Shown piece by piece: positions 7,527 through 16,578 of a DNA stretch of 64,000 nucleotides. Both the position numbers and the translations under genes were made by a program. Where the stretch lies: contig CAKUYY010000002.1 in the NCBI GenBank assembly GCA_934717555.1, forward strand, positions 1 to 64,000, read 5' to 3'. The stretch comes from an uncultured Clostridium sp. (lineage in GTDB: Bacteria; Bacillota; Clostridia; Oscillospirales; Acutalibacteraceae). The notes beneath the pieces are model-generated. The model was not told the DNA's origin, did no database searches, and saw only the letters and a program-made list of their open reading frames with translations. Position 1 is the stretch's first letter; the number at the start of each line of letters is the position of its first letter.

Positions 7527-8609
7527 ATGTTTGATAAATTAGAAGTGTTTGAAACCCGATATGAAGAATTGAACCAGAAAATGTACGATCCTTCCATTGT
7601 ATCTAACCCTGACGTTTATACGGAGATCATGAAGGAATATAAAAACCTGACCCCTTTGGTAGAAAAATACCGGGAATATAAAAAAGCCAAGGAAACTGAG
7701 GAAGAGGCCCGGCAAATGCTCTCAGAAGGCGGAATGGATAAGGATTTCCGTGAAATGGTGGAATTAGAATTGGAACAGGCTAAGGAAACCATGGAAACAA
7801 CAGCGGAAGAATTAAAAATCCTGTTGCTGCCTAAGGATCCCAACGACGACCGCAACGTGATCGTGGAGATCCGCGGCGGGGCAGGAGGGGAAGAGGCGGC
7901 GCTTTTCTCCTCAGCATTATTCCGCATGTACAGTATGTACAGTGAATCAAGGAAATGGAAAGTAGAGGTTGTCAGCGCCAACGAGACAGAGTTGGGCGGT
8001 TATAAGGAGATCAGCTTTATGATTTCCGGCGAGGGTGCGTATTCCCGGTTGAAATATGAGAGCGGTGTGCATCGTGTCCAGCGTGTACCGGAGACCGAAG
8101 CACAAGGGCGTATTCATACGTCAACCGTCACGGTGGCGGTGCTACCGGAGGCGGAGGACGTGGAAGTGGATATTAACCCTGCAGATCTGCAAATTGACAC
8201 CTACCGTTCCAGCGGCGCGGGCGGACAGCATATCAACAAAACGGAATCTGCGATCCGCATCACCCATATTCCCACCGGGGTCGTGGTAGAATGTCAGGAT
8301 GAAAGAAGCCAGTACAAAAATAAGGATAAGGCTATGCGGGTGCTCAAATCCAGACTGCTGGAAGCCAAGCGGGAGGAACAGGACGCGGCAGTGGCCCAGG
8401 AACGGCGTTCCCAGGTGGGAACCGGTGACCGTTCGGAGCGTATCCGCACCTATAACTATCCTCAGGGACGGCTGACCGACCATCGCATTGGCCTGACGCT
8501 CTACAAGCTGGACGACATCCTCAACGGGAACCTGGATGAAGTGATTGACGCGTTGATCACAGCGGACCGCGCCGCCCAGTTAAAGGAGACCATGGAGAGC
8601 CAGGAATAG
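7527..8609 (+). CDS. prfA: Peptide chain release factor 1
   Basis: A 360-residue class I release factor, normal in length. The catalytic GGQ motif lies near residue 232 (RSSGAGGQHINKTESA). The tripeptide in the RF1 anticodon-like position is PET (RVPETEAQGR), and the C-terminal RTYNYPQGRLTDHRIG is characteristic of RF1 rather than RF2. It reads UAA/UAG in the ribosomal A site and triggers peptide release. The ribosome binding site is modest. No prmC (the GGQ methyltransferase gene often next to prfA) follows; a terminator and then a TsaC/Sua5 gene come next. Confidence 0.97.
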   Translation: MFDKLEVFETRYEELNQKMYDPSIVSNPDVYTEIMKEYKNLTPLVEKYREYKKAKETEEEARQMLSEGGMDKDFREMVELELEQAKETMETTAEELKILLLPKDPNDDRNVIVEIRGGAGGEEAALFSSALFRMYSMYSESRKWKVEVVSANETELGGYKEISFMISGEGAYSRLKYESGVHRVQRVPETEAQGRIHTSTVTVAVLPEAEDVEVDINPADLQIDTYRSSGAGGQHINKTESAIRITHIPTGVVVECQDERSQYKNKDKAMRVLKSRLLEAKREEQDAAVAQERRSQVGTGDRSERIRTYNYPQGRLTDHRIGLTLYKLDDILNGNLDEVIDALITADRAAQLKETMESQE

Positions 8610-8648
8610 TGGAAGAAACAGAAAGCAAAGAGATTTTAGTTCCTGAAA

Positions 8649-8697
8649 AAGGTTGTTTCTCGTTAAAAGCCCAAACATAGAGAACCTTCTTTTTTTC
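8649..8697 (+). terminator. Terminator after prfA
   Basis: Inverted repeat of nine bases with a small bulge (8649-8660 with 8680-8688), followed by CTTCTTTTTTTC. The remaining gap to 8823 holds a second, bulged inverted repeat at about 8768-8802 near the start of the next transcript. Confidence 0.6.
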
Positions 8698-8823
8698 TAC
8701 AGGCTGGAATTTCAGAAAGACCTCTTTTCTAAGCATACAAAAATAAAATTTTAAAAAATTTCACGGTTCTATCAACCTGTGTCGCGGCGGTTTGATAGAT
8801 CTGAAACAAAGAAGTGAGAACCT

Positions 8824-9837
8824 ATGCAGACTATAACATTAACCTCATCCAAAGAGGATATCAAAAAGGCGGGAGAGCTGCTGCGGCAGGGAAAGCTGGT
8901 GGCGATCCCCACAGAGACTGTGTACGGCTTGGCGGCGGATGCCCTCAACGGGCCAGCAGTAGCGCGGATTTTCCAGGCAAAAGGCCGCCCTCAAGATAAT
9001 CCCCTGATTGTGCATATCGCAGATTTGGCCCAGATAAAACCTCTGGTCACGGAATTTCCTGCTTCCGCAAAAAAATTGGCGGAAGCTTTTTGGCCCGGCC
9101 CCCTTACGATGATTTTACCGAAATCGGACCGGATACCAATAGAAACCAGCGGGGGGCTGGATACGGTAGGCATCCGTTTCCCTTCCCATCCGGTGGCTTC
9201 CGCGGTGATCCGGGCGGCGGGGACGCCGCTGGCGGCCCCTTCCGCCAACCTTTCCGGTAGCCCTAGCCCCACAACAGCCTATCATGTGGAAAAAGATTTA
9301 TCCGGCAGGATTGAAGCGATTTTGGACGGGGGTCCCTGTACCGTGGGGGTAGAATCTACCGTAATTACTCTGGCGGAGGAAACGCCTCGTATCCTTCGGC
9401 CGGGCGGAATCACCTGGGAACAGCTACAATCGGTGCTGGGACAGGTAGAAGTGGACTATGCGGTTTTGCATCAGCTGGAAAAGGGGAAGAAAGCGGCTTC
9501 CCCTGGGATGAAATATAAACATTATGCGCCTAAGGCCCGGGTGATCTTGCTGAGCGGCGAACATTATGTGGATTTTGTCAACGCTCACAAGGGGAAAGGG
9601 GTAGCTGCCCTGTGCTATCAGGAGGACTGCCCTATCCTTGATGTTCCATCGGTATCCTATGGGAGAGCTGAAGATTATCATTCCCAGGCAAGAGAATTAT
9701 TTGACGCCCTGCGCCGCCTGGATGAGATAGGGGCTGAGGTAGTATATGCCAGGTGCCCTGCCCCCCAGGGGGTTGGCATGGCGGTATATAACCGGCTGAT
9801 TAGAGCTGCGGGATTTGAGGTGTTGCACATTGGTTAA
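8824..9837 (+). CDS. L-threonylcarbamoyladenylate synthase (TsaC/Sua5/YwlC, long form)
   Basis: A 337-residue protein with the YrdC/TsaC catalytic domain (residues about 1-205) and the C-terminal Sua5 domain. Visible motifs are IPTETVYGLAADA, KGRPQDNPL (substrate-binding lysine/arginine) and PSANLSGSPSPT. The linker SPGMKYKHYAPKA is typical of Sua5 proteins. It makes threonylcarbamoyl-AMP from threonine, bicarbonate and ATP for t6A37 modification of ANN-decoding tRNAs. The partners TsaB, TsaD and TsaE are not in this window. The 3' end overlaps coaE by 8 bp. Confidence 0.94.
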   Translation: MQTITLTSSKEDIKKAGELLRQGKLVAIPTETVYGLAADALNGPAVARIFQAKGRPQDNPLIVHIADLAQIKPLVTEFPASAKKLAEAFWPGPLTMILPKSDRIPIETSGGLDTVGIRFPSHPVASAVIRAAGTPLAAPSANLSGSPSPTTAYHVEKDLSGRIEAILDGGPCTVGVESTVITLAEETPRILRPGGITWEQLQSVLGQVEVDYAVLHQLEKGKKAASPGMKYKHYAPKARVILLSGEHYVDFVNAHKGKGVAALCYQEDCPILDVPSVSYGRAEDYHSQARELFDALRRLDEIGAEVVYARCPAPQGVGMAVYNRLIRAAGFEVLHIG

Positions 9838-10465
9838 GCCTTTTCGGTTAGGACTGACCGGGCCGACCGGTTCCGGGAAAAGCACGGCGGCACGGGCGGC
9901 TGTGGAATGGGGAGCGCAGGTGGTGGATGCAGACCAGGTGGCCCGCATGGTGGTACAGCCTGGAACCCCTTGTTTACAAGAGTTGGCGGGGGAGTTTGGG
10001 AGCGATATTCTTCTTGCGGATGGAACCTTGAACCGTTCTCTGCTGGCGAGCCGAGCGTTTTCTTCCCAGGAACGGACAGAATGCCTAAACGCTATTACGC
10101 ATCCCTGGATTACCCGGGAGGTGGAACGGCAGATAAAAATATTGGCTGGCTCGGGAGCTTCTGTCATTATACTGGACGCACCTTTGTTATATGAAAGCGG
10201 GGAAGATACCATGTGCGACGCGGTGGCTGTTGTCATGGCGCCTAGGGAGATCCGTCTGCGACGTATCATGCAAAGGGATGGGATCAGCCGGCAACAGGCC
10301 GAACAGAGGATATCCATCCAGAGGGAAGATGAGTTTTATACCCATAGGGCGGATTATGTATTGGATGGTTCAAGACAGCCCATATGCCTACGCCAAGCTA
10401 CTTGGGAATTGTTAAACGCATTACGGGAGGGAGAGCATGACAAAAGGAATGAAACGCCTCTGTAA
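9830..10465 (+). CDS. coaE: Dephospho-CoA kinase
   Basis: A 211-residue kinase with the P-loop GPTGSGKST near residue 10, VDADQVARMV and LDAPLLYESG. It adds the 3'-phosphate to dephospho-CoA, the last step of coenzyme A synthesis. The start is a TTG at 9830 with GAGGTG seven bases upstream, inside the end of the preceding gene (8-bp overlap). A TTG at 9815 is open too but overlaps that site. Translation is therefore probably coupled to the preceding gene. Its own 3' end overlaps the lytic transglycosylase gene by 29 bp. Confidence 0.93.
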   Translation: MVKPFRLGLTGPTGSGKSTAARAAVEWGAQVVDADQVARMVVQPGTPCLQELAGEFGSDILLADGTLNRSLLASRAFSSQERTECLNAITHPWITREVERQIKILAGSGASVIILDAPLLYESGEDTMCDAVAVVMAPREIRLRRIMQRDGISRQQAEQRISIQREDEFYTHRADYVLDGSRQPICLRQATWELLNALREGEHDKRNETPL

Positions 10466-11021
10466 GGGAGTTTGCCTGCTGCTGGTGCTGGTAGTCGTGG
10501 GAATCGGTATCTATCAAGCTTATTTTTTCTTTTTGAGAAAGGCATATCCGATGGAATATCAGGATATTGTCATCCAGAAAGCGGAAAAATATCAGGTAGA
10601 ACCCGCATTGATCTATGCGGTGATCCGTTCAGAAAGCAATTTCCGCCCGGAAGTGGAATCCAGCGCCGGAGCTGTTGGGTTGATGCAGCTGACACCGGAG
10701 ACCTTTGAATGGTTACAGACCAAGGTTCATTCCGGGGATTCTATGGACGAAAGCGCCCTGACCGACCCAGACACCAATATCGAATACGGCGTATATCTGT
10801 TATCCCTGCTCAGTAGCCGTTATGAAAATGAAATTACCATTTTATGCGCCTACAATGCGGGGATGGGAAACGCCGACCGCTGGCTGAAAAACCCAGAAAC
10901 CTCTTCCGATGGGAAGACGGTCACCTCTATCCCTTATCCGGAAACGAGGAATTATGTGGATCGGGTATTGCGGAGCAAGGAAATGTATGAAAAATTATAT
11001 GGAGATCAATTACAGTTATAA
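10437..11021 (+). CDS. Membrane-anchored lytic transglycosylase (SLT domain)
   Basis: A 194-residue protein. An N-terminal hydrophobic segment (about 14-34) is an uncleaved anchor, and the rest is a Slt70-type domain. The catalytic glutamate lies in RSESNFRP. The usual AGAVGLMQLTPETF and CAYNAGMGNADRW motifs follow. It cleaves the MurNAc-GlcNAc bond with 1,6-anhydro formation on the outer side of the membrane. GGGAGGGAGAGC precedes the ATG, inside coaE, giving a coupled operon from the TsaC gene onwards. The short length implies no extra peptidoglycan-binding domain. Confidence 0.93.
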   Translation: MTKGMKRLCKGVCLLLVLVVVGIGIYQAYFFFLRKAYPMEYQDIVIQKAEKYQVEPALIYAVIRSESNFRPEVESSAGAVGLMQLTPETFEWLQTKVHSGDSMDESALTDPDTNIEYGVYLLSLLSSRYENEITILCAYNAGMGNADRWLKNPETSSDGKTVTSIPYPETRNYVDRVLRSKEMYEKLYGDQLQL

Positions 11022-11035
11022 GGAGGAAGATTGCC

Positions 11036-12454
11036 ATGTCAAAAAAGACGGAAGCGGAGCTGCTAAAGGAGCAGCTGATGATGACTCGGAAACATGGGAT
11101 ATATCAATTGGACGAGGATAAAGTAAAGGAAGCAGACGAATTTTGCGAACCGTATAAAAAATTCCTGAATAAGTGTAAAACAGAGCGGGAAGTGGTCGCT
11201 CATACGATCAAACAGGCAAAAAAGGCCGGCTTTACGGAATTTGATGTCCATAAAAAGTATAAGCCGGGGGATAAGGTGTATGTCAATAACCGCAATAAAG
11301 CGCTCTTATTAGCGGTTATTGGTAAAAACCGCAGCAAAAACGGCGTCCGTATCGCTGCGGCACATATTGATTCCCCTCGTCTGGACTTAAAGCCCAATCC
11401 TTTGTATGAAGCCAACGAACTGGGAATGTTTAAAACCCACTATTACGGCGGAATTAAAAAATATCAATGGACGGCCATTCCTCTCTCCCTTCACGGAAAG
11501 GTAATCCGTAAGGATGGCACCAGCGTGGAAATCAACCTAGGGGAGGAGGATGACGACCCCTGTTTCTGCGTAACGGACCTGTTGCCCCATCTGGCCAGTG
11601 AGCAGATGGGAAAAACCATGGCCAAGGGATTCACTGGGGAGGACCTGAATATTCTCATCGGCAGCCGTCCTTTCCGGGAGGATAAAGGATCGGAGCTGGT
11701 GAAGCTGAATCTGATGAAACTGATCCATGAAAAATACGGCATTGTAGAGGGTGATTTCCTGTCCGCGGAGCTGGTGATGGTACCGGCGCTTCCCGTGCGG
11801 GATATCGGTTTTGACCGCAGTATGATCGGCGCATATGGACATGACGACCGCGTATGCGCTTATCCGGCGATTATGGCCGCTATGGACTGTAAAGTGCCGG
11901 AAAATACGGTGGTGACGGTGTTGGCGGACAAGGAAGAGGTGGGAAGCGATGGCAATACTGGCCTCAACTCTTCGTTCCTGCGGTATTTCATAGCTGATCT
12001 GGCCATGCAGGACGGGCTGGAAGGGCGTCATGTGCTGTCCAAATCTAAGTGCCTTTCCGCGGACGTCAACGCGGCGTTTGACCCTACCTACGCCAGTATG
12101 TATGAAACCAATAACAGCTGCTTCCTGAATAACGGCGTGGTTATCACAAAGTATACCGGCCACGGAGGAAAATACGATACCTCCGACGCTTCCGCGGAGT
12201 TTATGGGAGAAATCCGCCGTTTGCTGGAATCCAACCACATCATGTGGCAATCCGGCGAGCTGGGCAAGGTTGACGGCGGCGGCGGCGGAACCGTGGCCAA
12301 ATATATCGCCAACTTGAATGTAGACGTGGTAGATCTGGGCGTCCCGGTGCTTTCCATGCATTCCCCCTTTGAAGTGGTTTCCAAGATCGACGTTTATATG
12401 GCGTATCGCGCTTTCCTAGAGTTTTTCCAGGCGAAGGAAAAGAAAGAAAAATAA
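11036..12454 (+). CDS. M18 family aminopeptidase
   Basis: A 472-residue cytosolic zinc aminopeptidase of the M18 family (aspartyl aminopeptidase/ApeB-like). Motifs: AAHIDSPRLDLKP (metal histidine and aspartate), YGHDDRVCAYPA, DKEEVGSDGNTG (catalytic and metal glutamates), DVNAAFDP and TGHGGKYDTSDASAEF. It removes N-terminal, often acidic, residues from peptides as a large homo-oligomer. GAGGAAGATTGCC precedes the ATG 14 bp after the lytic transglycosylase gene. Last gene of this operon. Confidence 0.95.
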   Translation: MSKKTEAELLKEQLMMTRKHGIYQLDEDKVKEADEFCEPYKKFLNKCKTEREVVAHTIKQAKKAGFTEFDVHKKYKPGDKVYVNNRNKALLLAVIGKNRSKNGVRIAAAHIDSPRLDLKPNPLYEANELGMFKTHYYGGIKKYQWTAIPLSLHGKVIRKDGTSVEINLGEEDDDPCFCVTDLLPHLASEQMGKTMAKGFTGEDLNILIGSRPFREDKGSELVKLNLMKLIHEKYGIVEGDFLSAELVMVPALPVRDIGFDRSMIGAYGHDDRVCAYPAIMAAMDCKVPENTVVTVLADKEEVGSDGNTGLNSSFLRYFIADLAMQDGLEGRHVLSKSKCLSADVNAAFDPTYASMYETNNSCFLNNGVVITKYTGHGGKYDTSDASAEFMGEIRRLLESNHIMWQSGELGKVDGGGGGTVAKYIANLNVDVVDLGVPVLSMHSPFEVVSKIDVYMAYRAFLEFFQAKEKKEK

Positions 12455-12476
12455 AAGGGTTACCTTTTAAAACTTT

Positions 12477-12515
12477 AGAGCTGCCGCATGGAGACTTGTG
12501 GCAGCTCTTCTTTGT
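12477..12515 (+). terminator. Terminator after the M18 aminopeptidase gene
   Basis: Perfect 9-bp stem (12477-12485 with 12500-12508), then TCTTTGT. The T-run is modest. Confidence 0.6.
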
Positions 12516-12524
12516 ATCTATAGG

Positions 12525-12562
12525 AGAAAAAGAAAACCCCCAGAGATATCAATCTCTGGGGG
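12525..12562 (-). terminator. Terminator of pyk
   Basis: Perfect 11-bp GC-rich stem (12537-12547 with 12552-12562, loop 4), followed on the minus strand by TTTTCTTTTTCTCC. It starts 20 bp after the pyk stop. Confidence 0.85.
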
Positions 12563-12581
12563 AAATACATAGAAATAATCT

Positions 12582-14339
12582 TTATTTATTTTTCTTGCTG
12601 GTACCGCTGAATACGATGCCTCTCTGGGCATCCAATGTAATGGTGGTGCCGTTTCTCAGCAATTTGGTGGCGTTTTCCGCGCCGACAATCACCGGCTTGT
12701 CCAAAGCCATACCAACGATAGCGGCGTGAGAGTTGATGCCGGCAGCCTCAGTAACGATACCGGAAGCGTCCTTCATAATATCCAACAGGTTATTGGTGGT
12801 TTGTGGAATGACCAGGATATCACCAGGTTTAAAATTGGTACGGGCATCTTTTTCATTCCGGCAGACGCATAAGTTGCCGCACACTGTCAGATTATTAACG
12901 CCCGTGCCGGAGGCCAGTACGTCGCCGACCAAATGAACTTTCAACATATTGGTGGTACCGGATACGCCCAGCGGGATACCGGCGGTGATGACTACCAGGT
13001 CGCCGTTGTGAACCAGGTTGTTTTGACGGGCGACATCTACCACATGGTCGAACAGCTCGTCCGTATTGTCTTTTTCTTCAATCATCAGTGGAATAACGCC
13101 CCAGGAAAGGTTCATCTGACGGAGTACAGTGGGATCCGTGGTACCGCTGATGATTGGGCAGTTGGGACGATATTTGGAAATCATACGGGCGGTTTTACCG
13201 GATTTTGTCACCGTCATAATGGCCACTGCACCCAGATCATGAGCGGTGGTGCAGGTAGCGTGGGAGATCGCGGAAGTGACGTTAGGCAGGGACTCGATGT
13301 CACGGCGTTTGAAACGGCCCAAATAATCGATATCGCCTTCCGTGCGCTCGGTAATGGCAGCCATGGTTTTCAAAGCCTCAATGGGATAATCGCCCGCGGC
13401 AGTTTCACCGGAAAGCATGATGGCGCTGGTACCGTCATAGATAGCATTTGCAACGTCGGTGGATTCCGCCCGGGTAGGCCGGGGATTCTTCATCATGGAA
13501 TCCAGCATCTGCGTGGCGGTGATCACCTGTTTGCCGGCATTGTAAGCTTTCTTAATCAGTTTTTTCTGGATAATCGGGATATCCTCCAGCGGGATTTCCA
13601 CACCCAGATCACCTCTGGCGACCATGATGCCGTCGGCAATATTGATGATATCATCAATGTTTTCCACACCGTCGGCGTTTTCAATCTTTGCGATGATGCG
13701 GATATTATTGCAGTTATACTTATTTAATTCCGCTTTTAATTGTAACAGATCTTCAGCGGAGCGGGTAAAGGAAGCGGCAATAAAATCAAACCCCTGTTCT
13801 ACTGCGAACTGTAGGTCGGACTTGTCCTTTTCACTGACAAACGGAAGGGAGAGGTGCACGCCGGGGACGTTGATGCTCTTATGGGAAGAGACAAAACCGC
13901 CGTTTACCACAGTGCATACGATTGTGGTATCAGTGCATTCCATGACGCGCAACTCAATCAGGCCATCGTCGATCAGGATGCGGGAACCGCGGGTAACATC
14001 GTGAGGCAGTCCCTTAAAGGAGACACTGGAGATTGTTTCATCGCCTATCACATCTTCTGTGGTCAAGGTAAAAGTCTGACCTTTTTCCAGATGGATTTTC
14101 GGCGTGTTGAAGCTGCCGGTACGGATTTCCGGACCTTTGGTATCCAGCAGCAGAGCTACTGGAAGCCCCAGTTCTTCCCGCAATTTCTTAACAGCATCGA
14201 TACGTTTTTTGTGAATTTTATGGTCCTGATGGGACATATTGATACGAGCGACATCCATTCCATTTAGCATCAACTGCCGCAAGATCTCGTCATTGTCAGT
14301 TGCAGGGCCCAGGGTACATATGATTTTTGTTTTTCTCAT
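12582..14339 (-). CDS. pyk: Pyruvate kinase with C-terminal PEP-utiliser domain
   Basis: A 585-residue pyruvate kinase. The barrel opens with KIICTLGPATDN and contains IIAKIENADGVEN, MVARGDLGVEIP (substrate and divalent metal) and TATQMLDSM. After the regulatory domain there is an extra 100-residue PEP-utilising mobile-domain copy with GINSHAAIVG, the long form found in Bacillus and Clostridia. It converts PEP and ADP to pyruvate and ATP, the last step of glycolysis. It stands alone with its own terminator and diverges from the VanY-like gene. The function of the extra domain is not settled in the family. Confidence 0.97.
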   Translation of the reverse strand: MRKTKIICTLGPATDNDEILRQLMLNGMDVARINMSHQDHKIHKKRIDAVKKLREELGLPVALLLDTKGPEIRTGSFNTPKIHLEKGQTFTLTTEDVIGDETISSVSFKGLPHDVTRGSRILIDDGLIELRVMECTDTTIVCTVVNGGFVSSHKSINVPGVHLSLPFVSEKDKSDLQFAVEQGFDFIAASFTRSAEDLLQLKAELNKYNCNNIRIIAKIENADGVENIDDIINIADGIMVARGDLGVEIPLEDIPIIQKKLIKKAYNAGKQVITATQMLDSMMKNPRPTRAESTDVANAIYDGTSAIMLSGETAAGDYPIEALKTMAAITERTEGDIDYLGRFKRRDIESLPNVTSAISHATCTTAHDLGAVAIMTVTKSGKTARMISKYRPNCPIISGTTDPTVLRQMNLSWGVIPLMIEEKDNTDELFDHVVDVARQNNLVHNGDLVVITAGIPLGVSGTTNMLKVHLVGDVLASGTGVNNLTVCGNLCVCRNEKDARTNFKPGDILVIPQTTNNLLDIMKDASGIVTEAAGINSHAAIVGMALDKPVIVGAENATKLLRNGTTITLDAQRGIVFSGTSKKNK

Positions 14340-14465
14340 AGTTCAGCACTCCATTCGACCTTTAGGTTTTTAAAAATTTTCCCACCATATATGATACACT
14401 AAATGAAGTGTTTTGAAAACAGGAAAACAGAGAAATTAGCTAACTATATGGAAACTTTATTTAAC

Positions 14466-14494
14466 TTGAAAATAAAATAGTTTCATTATACAAT
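14466..14494 (+). promoter_or_regulatory. Promoter of the VanY-like gene
   Basis: TTGAAA (14466-14471) and TACAAT (14489-14494) with a 17-bp spacer, about 50 bp before the ATG at 14546. It lies in the AT-rich region divergent from pyk. Confidence 0.65.
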
Positions 14495-14545
14495 AAGATC
14501 ACAAATACAAAGGATTTTTACGATTACTTGGGAGGATGAGAACAT

Positions 14546-15442
14546 ATGGCTTTGCTCAAAAAGCCCCCAAAACAGCATAAAAAGTTCCGTTTGGGCGTCT
14601 GGGAAAAGGAAAAAGACGCGGCAGATTTATATATTTCCCTGAAAGGGATCAACAAAAAGGAAAAAGCCATCCGGTCTGACAGGAGCGTGCGCAGGCAGGA
14701 CCGGGTCAAGGGACTAAAAGGTATGATGATTATGATCCCAATCCTGATGGTGATCATTTTGGCGGGAGGGGTCTGGATCGCTTATCAGGAATTTGTCAAG
14801 CTCAACCCTCCTGTATATCCAACAGCCAGCGATTATGAACCGCCATCTTCTTTGCTGGAAGAGGATAGCGCTGTGATAAAAGAAAAAGATCAGCATCTGC
14901 TCCGTCCGGTAGGGTTAAACAATCCCTTGCCGCGAGATTACAAAGTTGACCTCGCTGAGTATGATGGTGTACCATGTGACACTGTCATTGTGCCTAGTTT
15001 GACTAAGATGATACAGGACGCACAGTCTGCAGGATATACCCTGCATATAACACAGGGATACATAGACGCTTCCCAACAGCAGCAATTATATGATACAGAA
15101 GTAAACCGTTTGATGACAGAAAAGGGGTATACCAAAGTAAAGGCGGAAAATGAAGCGGAAAAGACGGTGCCGCCCGCAGGGAGCAACGAGTACCAAACCG
15201 GATTAAATGTTAGTTTTTCTACAGAAGAAACCACTGATTTTGCAGCCAGCGGAGCCTATAAATGGCTTGTGTCCCATTGTGTGGAATATGGTTTTGTCCT
15301 TCGCTATCCGGAAGCCATGGAGAAAAAAACAGACCATGATTTTGACCCTGCCCAATTCCGGTATGTAGGGGAAGAACATGCCAAAAAGATGCGGACACTA
15401 AATATGTGCCTGGAAGAATACTACGCATATATGATAGGATAA
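14546..15442 (+). CDS. VanY/M15B-like membrane protein lacking zinc ligands (probable pseudoenzyme)
   Basis: A 298-residue protein: a basic cytosolic N-terminus (about 1-58), one membrane segment (about 59-80), then an extracellular D,D-carboxypeptidase VanY-like domain. The fold is clear from QGYIDASQQQQLYD, YQTGLNV, WLVSHCVEYGFVLRYP and FRYVGEEHA. The expected active-site motifs SEHQTGLAVD and EPWHFRYVG read NEYQTGLNVS and DPAQFRYVG. The two zinc histidines are Tyr and Gln, the zinc aspartate is Ser and the general-base glutamate is Asp. A peptidase is therefore unlikely; peptidoglycan binding or sensing is a reasonable guess. GGGAGGATGAG precedes the ATG. The GH43-like gene follows 23 bp later. 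Confidence 0.85.
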   Translation: MALLKKPPKQHKKFRLGVWEKEKDAADLYISLKGINKKEKAIRSDRSVRRQDRVKGLKGMMIMIPILMVIILAGGVWIAYQEFVKLNPPVYPTASDYEPPSSLLEEDSAVIKEKDQHLLRPVGLNNPLPRDYKVDLAEYDGVPCDTVIVPSLTKMIQDAQSAGYTLHITQGYIDASQQQQLYDTEVNRLMTEKGYTKVKAENEAEKTVPPAGSNEYQTGLNVSFSTEETTDFAASGAYKWLVSHCVEYGFVLRYPEAMEKKTDHDFDPAQFRYVGEEHAKKMRTLNMCLEEYYAYMIG

Positions 15443-15465
15443 CAAAAAGGGTGGGGAGAAGAGAG

Positions 15466-16500
15466 ATGATACGAAACAGGATAGCAGAAAGGATTCTCCC
15501 AGCGAAAAAGAATGGAGGATTTAACGAAAAGGATTTTATGATCTGGTGCGGCAGTGTGATAAAAGGGGAAGACGGCCGTTTTCACATGTTTGCCTCTTGT
15601 TGGGAAAGGAAACTGGGATTTGGCTGGCAGTGGCTGTTCCAGTCCCAGGTTGTCCGGGCGTGCAGTGATGCGCCGGAAGGCCCGTTTTCCATGCAGGAGA
15701 CCGTGCTACCGCGAAGGGATAGGAAATACTTTGATGGGATGAATACGCACAACCCTTATATTCGCTATTGGAATGGGACTTATTACCTTTATTATATGGG
15801 AACTACTTACGGGGGAGAAATCCCACAAAGCGAGCGCGATATTTCCCCAGAGAGAGCGATTGAGGTCTGGAATAAAAAACGGATTGGGCTGGCGGTATCC
15901 CATTCTGTCTATGGACCGTGGAAAAGAAGGGACACCCCGCTGTTGGAACCAAGGGACTGTTCCCACTGGGATTGTACGGTTACGTCAAATCCTGCGGTTG
16001 CTATTTTGCCCGACGGGAAAACCTATATGCTTTATAAATCCAGAAGCTATGCGGGCGGTCCACTGCAAATCGGGGTAGCTGTGGCGCAAAGTCCGGAAGG
16101 GCCGTTTCGCCGTCTCAGCGATGTCCCCATTTTTTCGTTTGATAATCCGGATTTTCATTTGGAAGATCCCTATCTGTGGTATGAAGATGAGAAGTTCCGT
16201 CTTTTGATCAAGGATGACTTTAAAAATGGAAGCGGTGGGATTTGCGGCGAATGGGGCGCGGGTATTTATGGGGAAAGCCGGGACTGTATTCACTGGCAAT
16301 TCGCAGATTCCCCAAAAGCTTACAGCAGGACTGTAACATGGGATGACGGAAGCATAACGACCCAGTGCAACCTGGAACGCCCTTTTTTGTTGTTGCAGGA
16401 CGGCAGGCCTACTCACCTTTATTTAGCTACAGGAAATGGGACAGAACCCTATTCCTCTACCCATACCTGGAACATGGTCATTCCACTCAAGAAACCGTGA
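15466..16500 (+). CDS. GH43/GH117-like five-bladed propeller glycosidase-family protein
   Basis: A 344-residue protein without a signal peptide. Repeated blade motifs mark a five-bladed propeller: HNPYIRYWNGTYYLYYMG, SNPAVAILPDGKTYMLYKS and LEDPYLWYEDEKFRLLIK, each with an N/D-P turn, plus SPEGPF between blades. This pattern matches uncharacterised GH43-like proteins and GH117 relatives. The substrate cannot be read, and two of the N-P positions hold Asn where classic GH43 enzymes have catalytic Asp. The ATG at 15466 follows GGGTGGGGAGAAGAGAG; the frame is open upstream only from a GTG inside the VanY-like gene. It probably forms an operon with that gene. Confidence 0.75.
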   Translation: MIRNRIAERILPAKKNGGFNEKDFMIWCGSVIKGEDGRFHMFASCWERKLGFGWQWLFQSQVVRACSDAPEGPFSMQETVLPRRDRKYFDGMNTHNPYIRYWNGTYYLYYMGTTYGGEIPQSERDISPERAIEVWNKKRIGLAVSHSVYGPWKRRDTPLLEPRDCSHWDCTVTSNPAVAILPDGKTYMLYKSRSYAGGPLQIGVAVAQSPEGPFRRLSDVPIFSFDNPDFHLEDPYLWYEDEKFRLLIKDDFKNGSGGICGEWGAGIYGESRDCIHWQFADSPKAYSRTVTWDDGSITTQCNLERPFLLLQDGRPTHLYLATGNGTEPYSSTHTWNMVIPLKKP

Positions 16501-16578
16501 GAAAGGTATCCAAACAGTTCTCCTTTCTTTATAAAAGGCGGCTGAGAAAGTTTGTGGAAAGGAAAGAGGGCTGGCTTC

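Noticed and set aside
11537..12361. 274-codon open frame antisense to the M18 aminopeptidase
   Set aside because: Shadow of a conserved gene, His-rich translation, no family.
12933..13727. 264-codon open frame antisense to pyk
   Set aside because: Overlaps conserved pyruvate kinase sequence completely; no site or motif.
15466..16500. GH43-like protein as a dead enzyme because Asp is Asn in two blade motifs
   Set aside because: From memory, Asn at these N-P turns is usual in this uncharacterised subgroup, so it is not evidence of lost activity.
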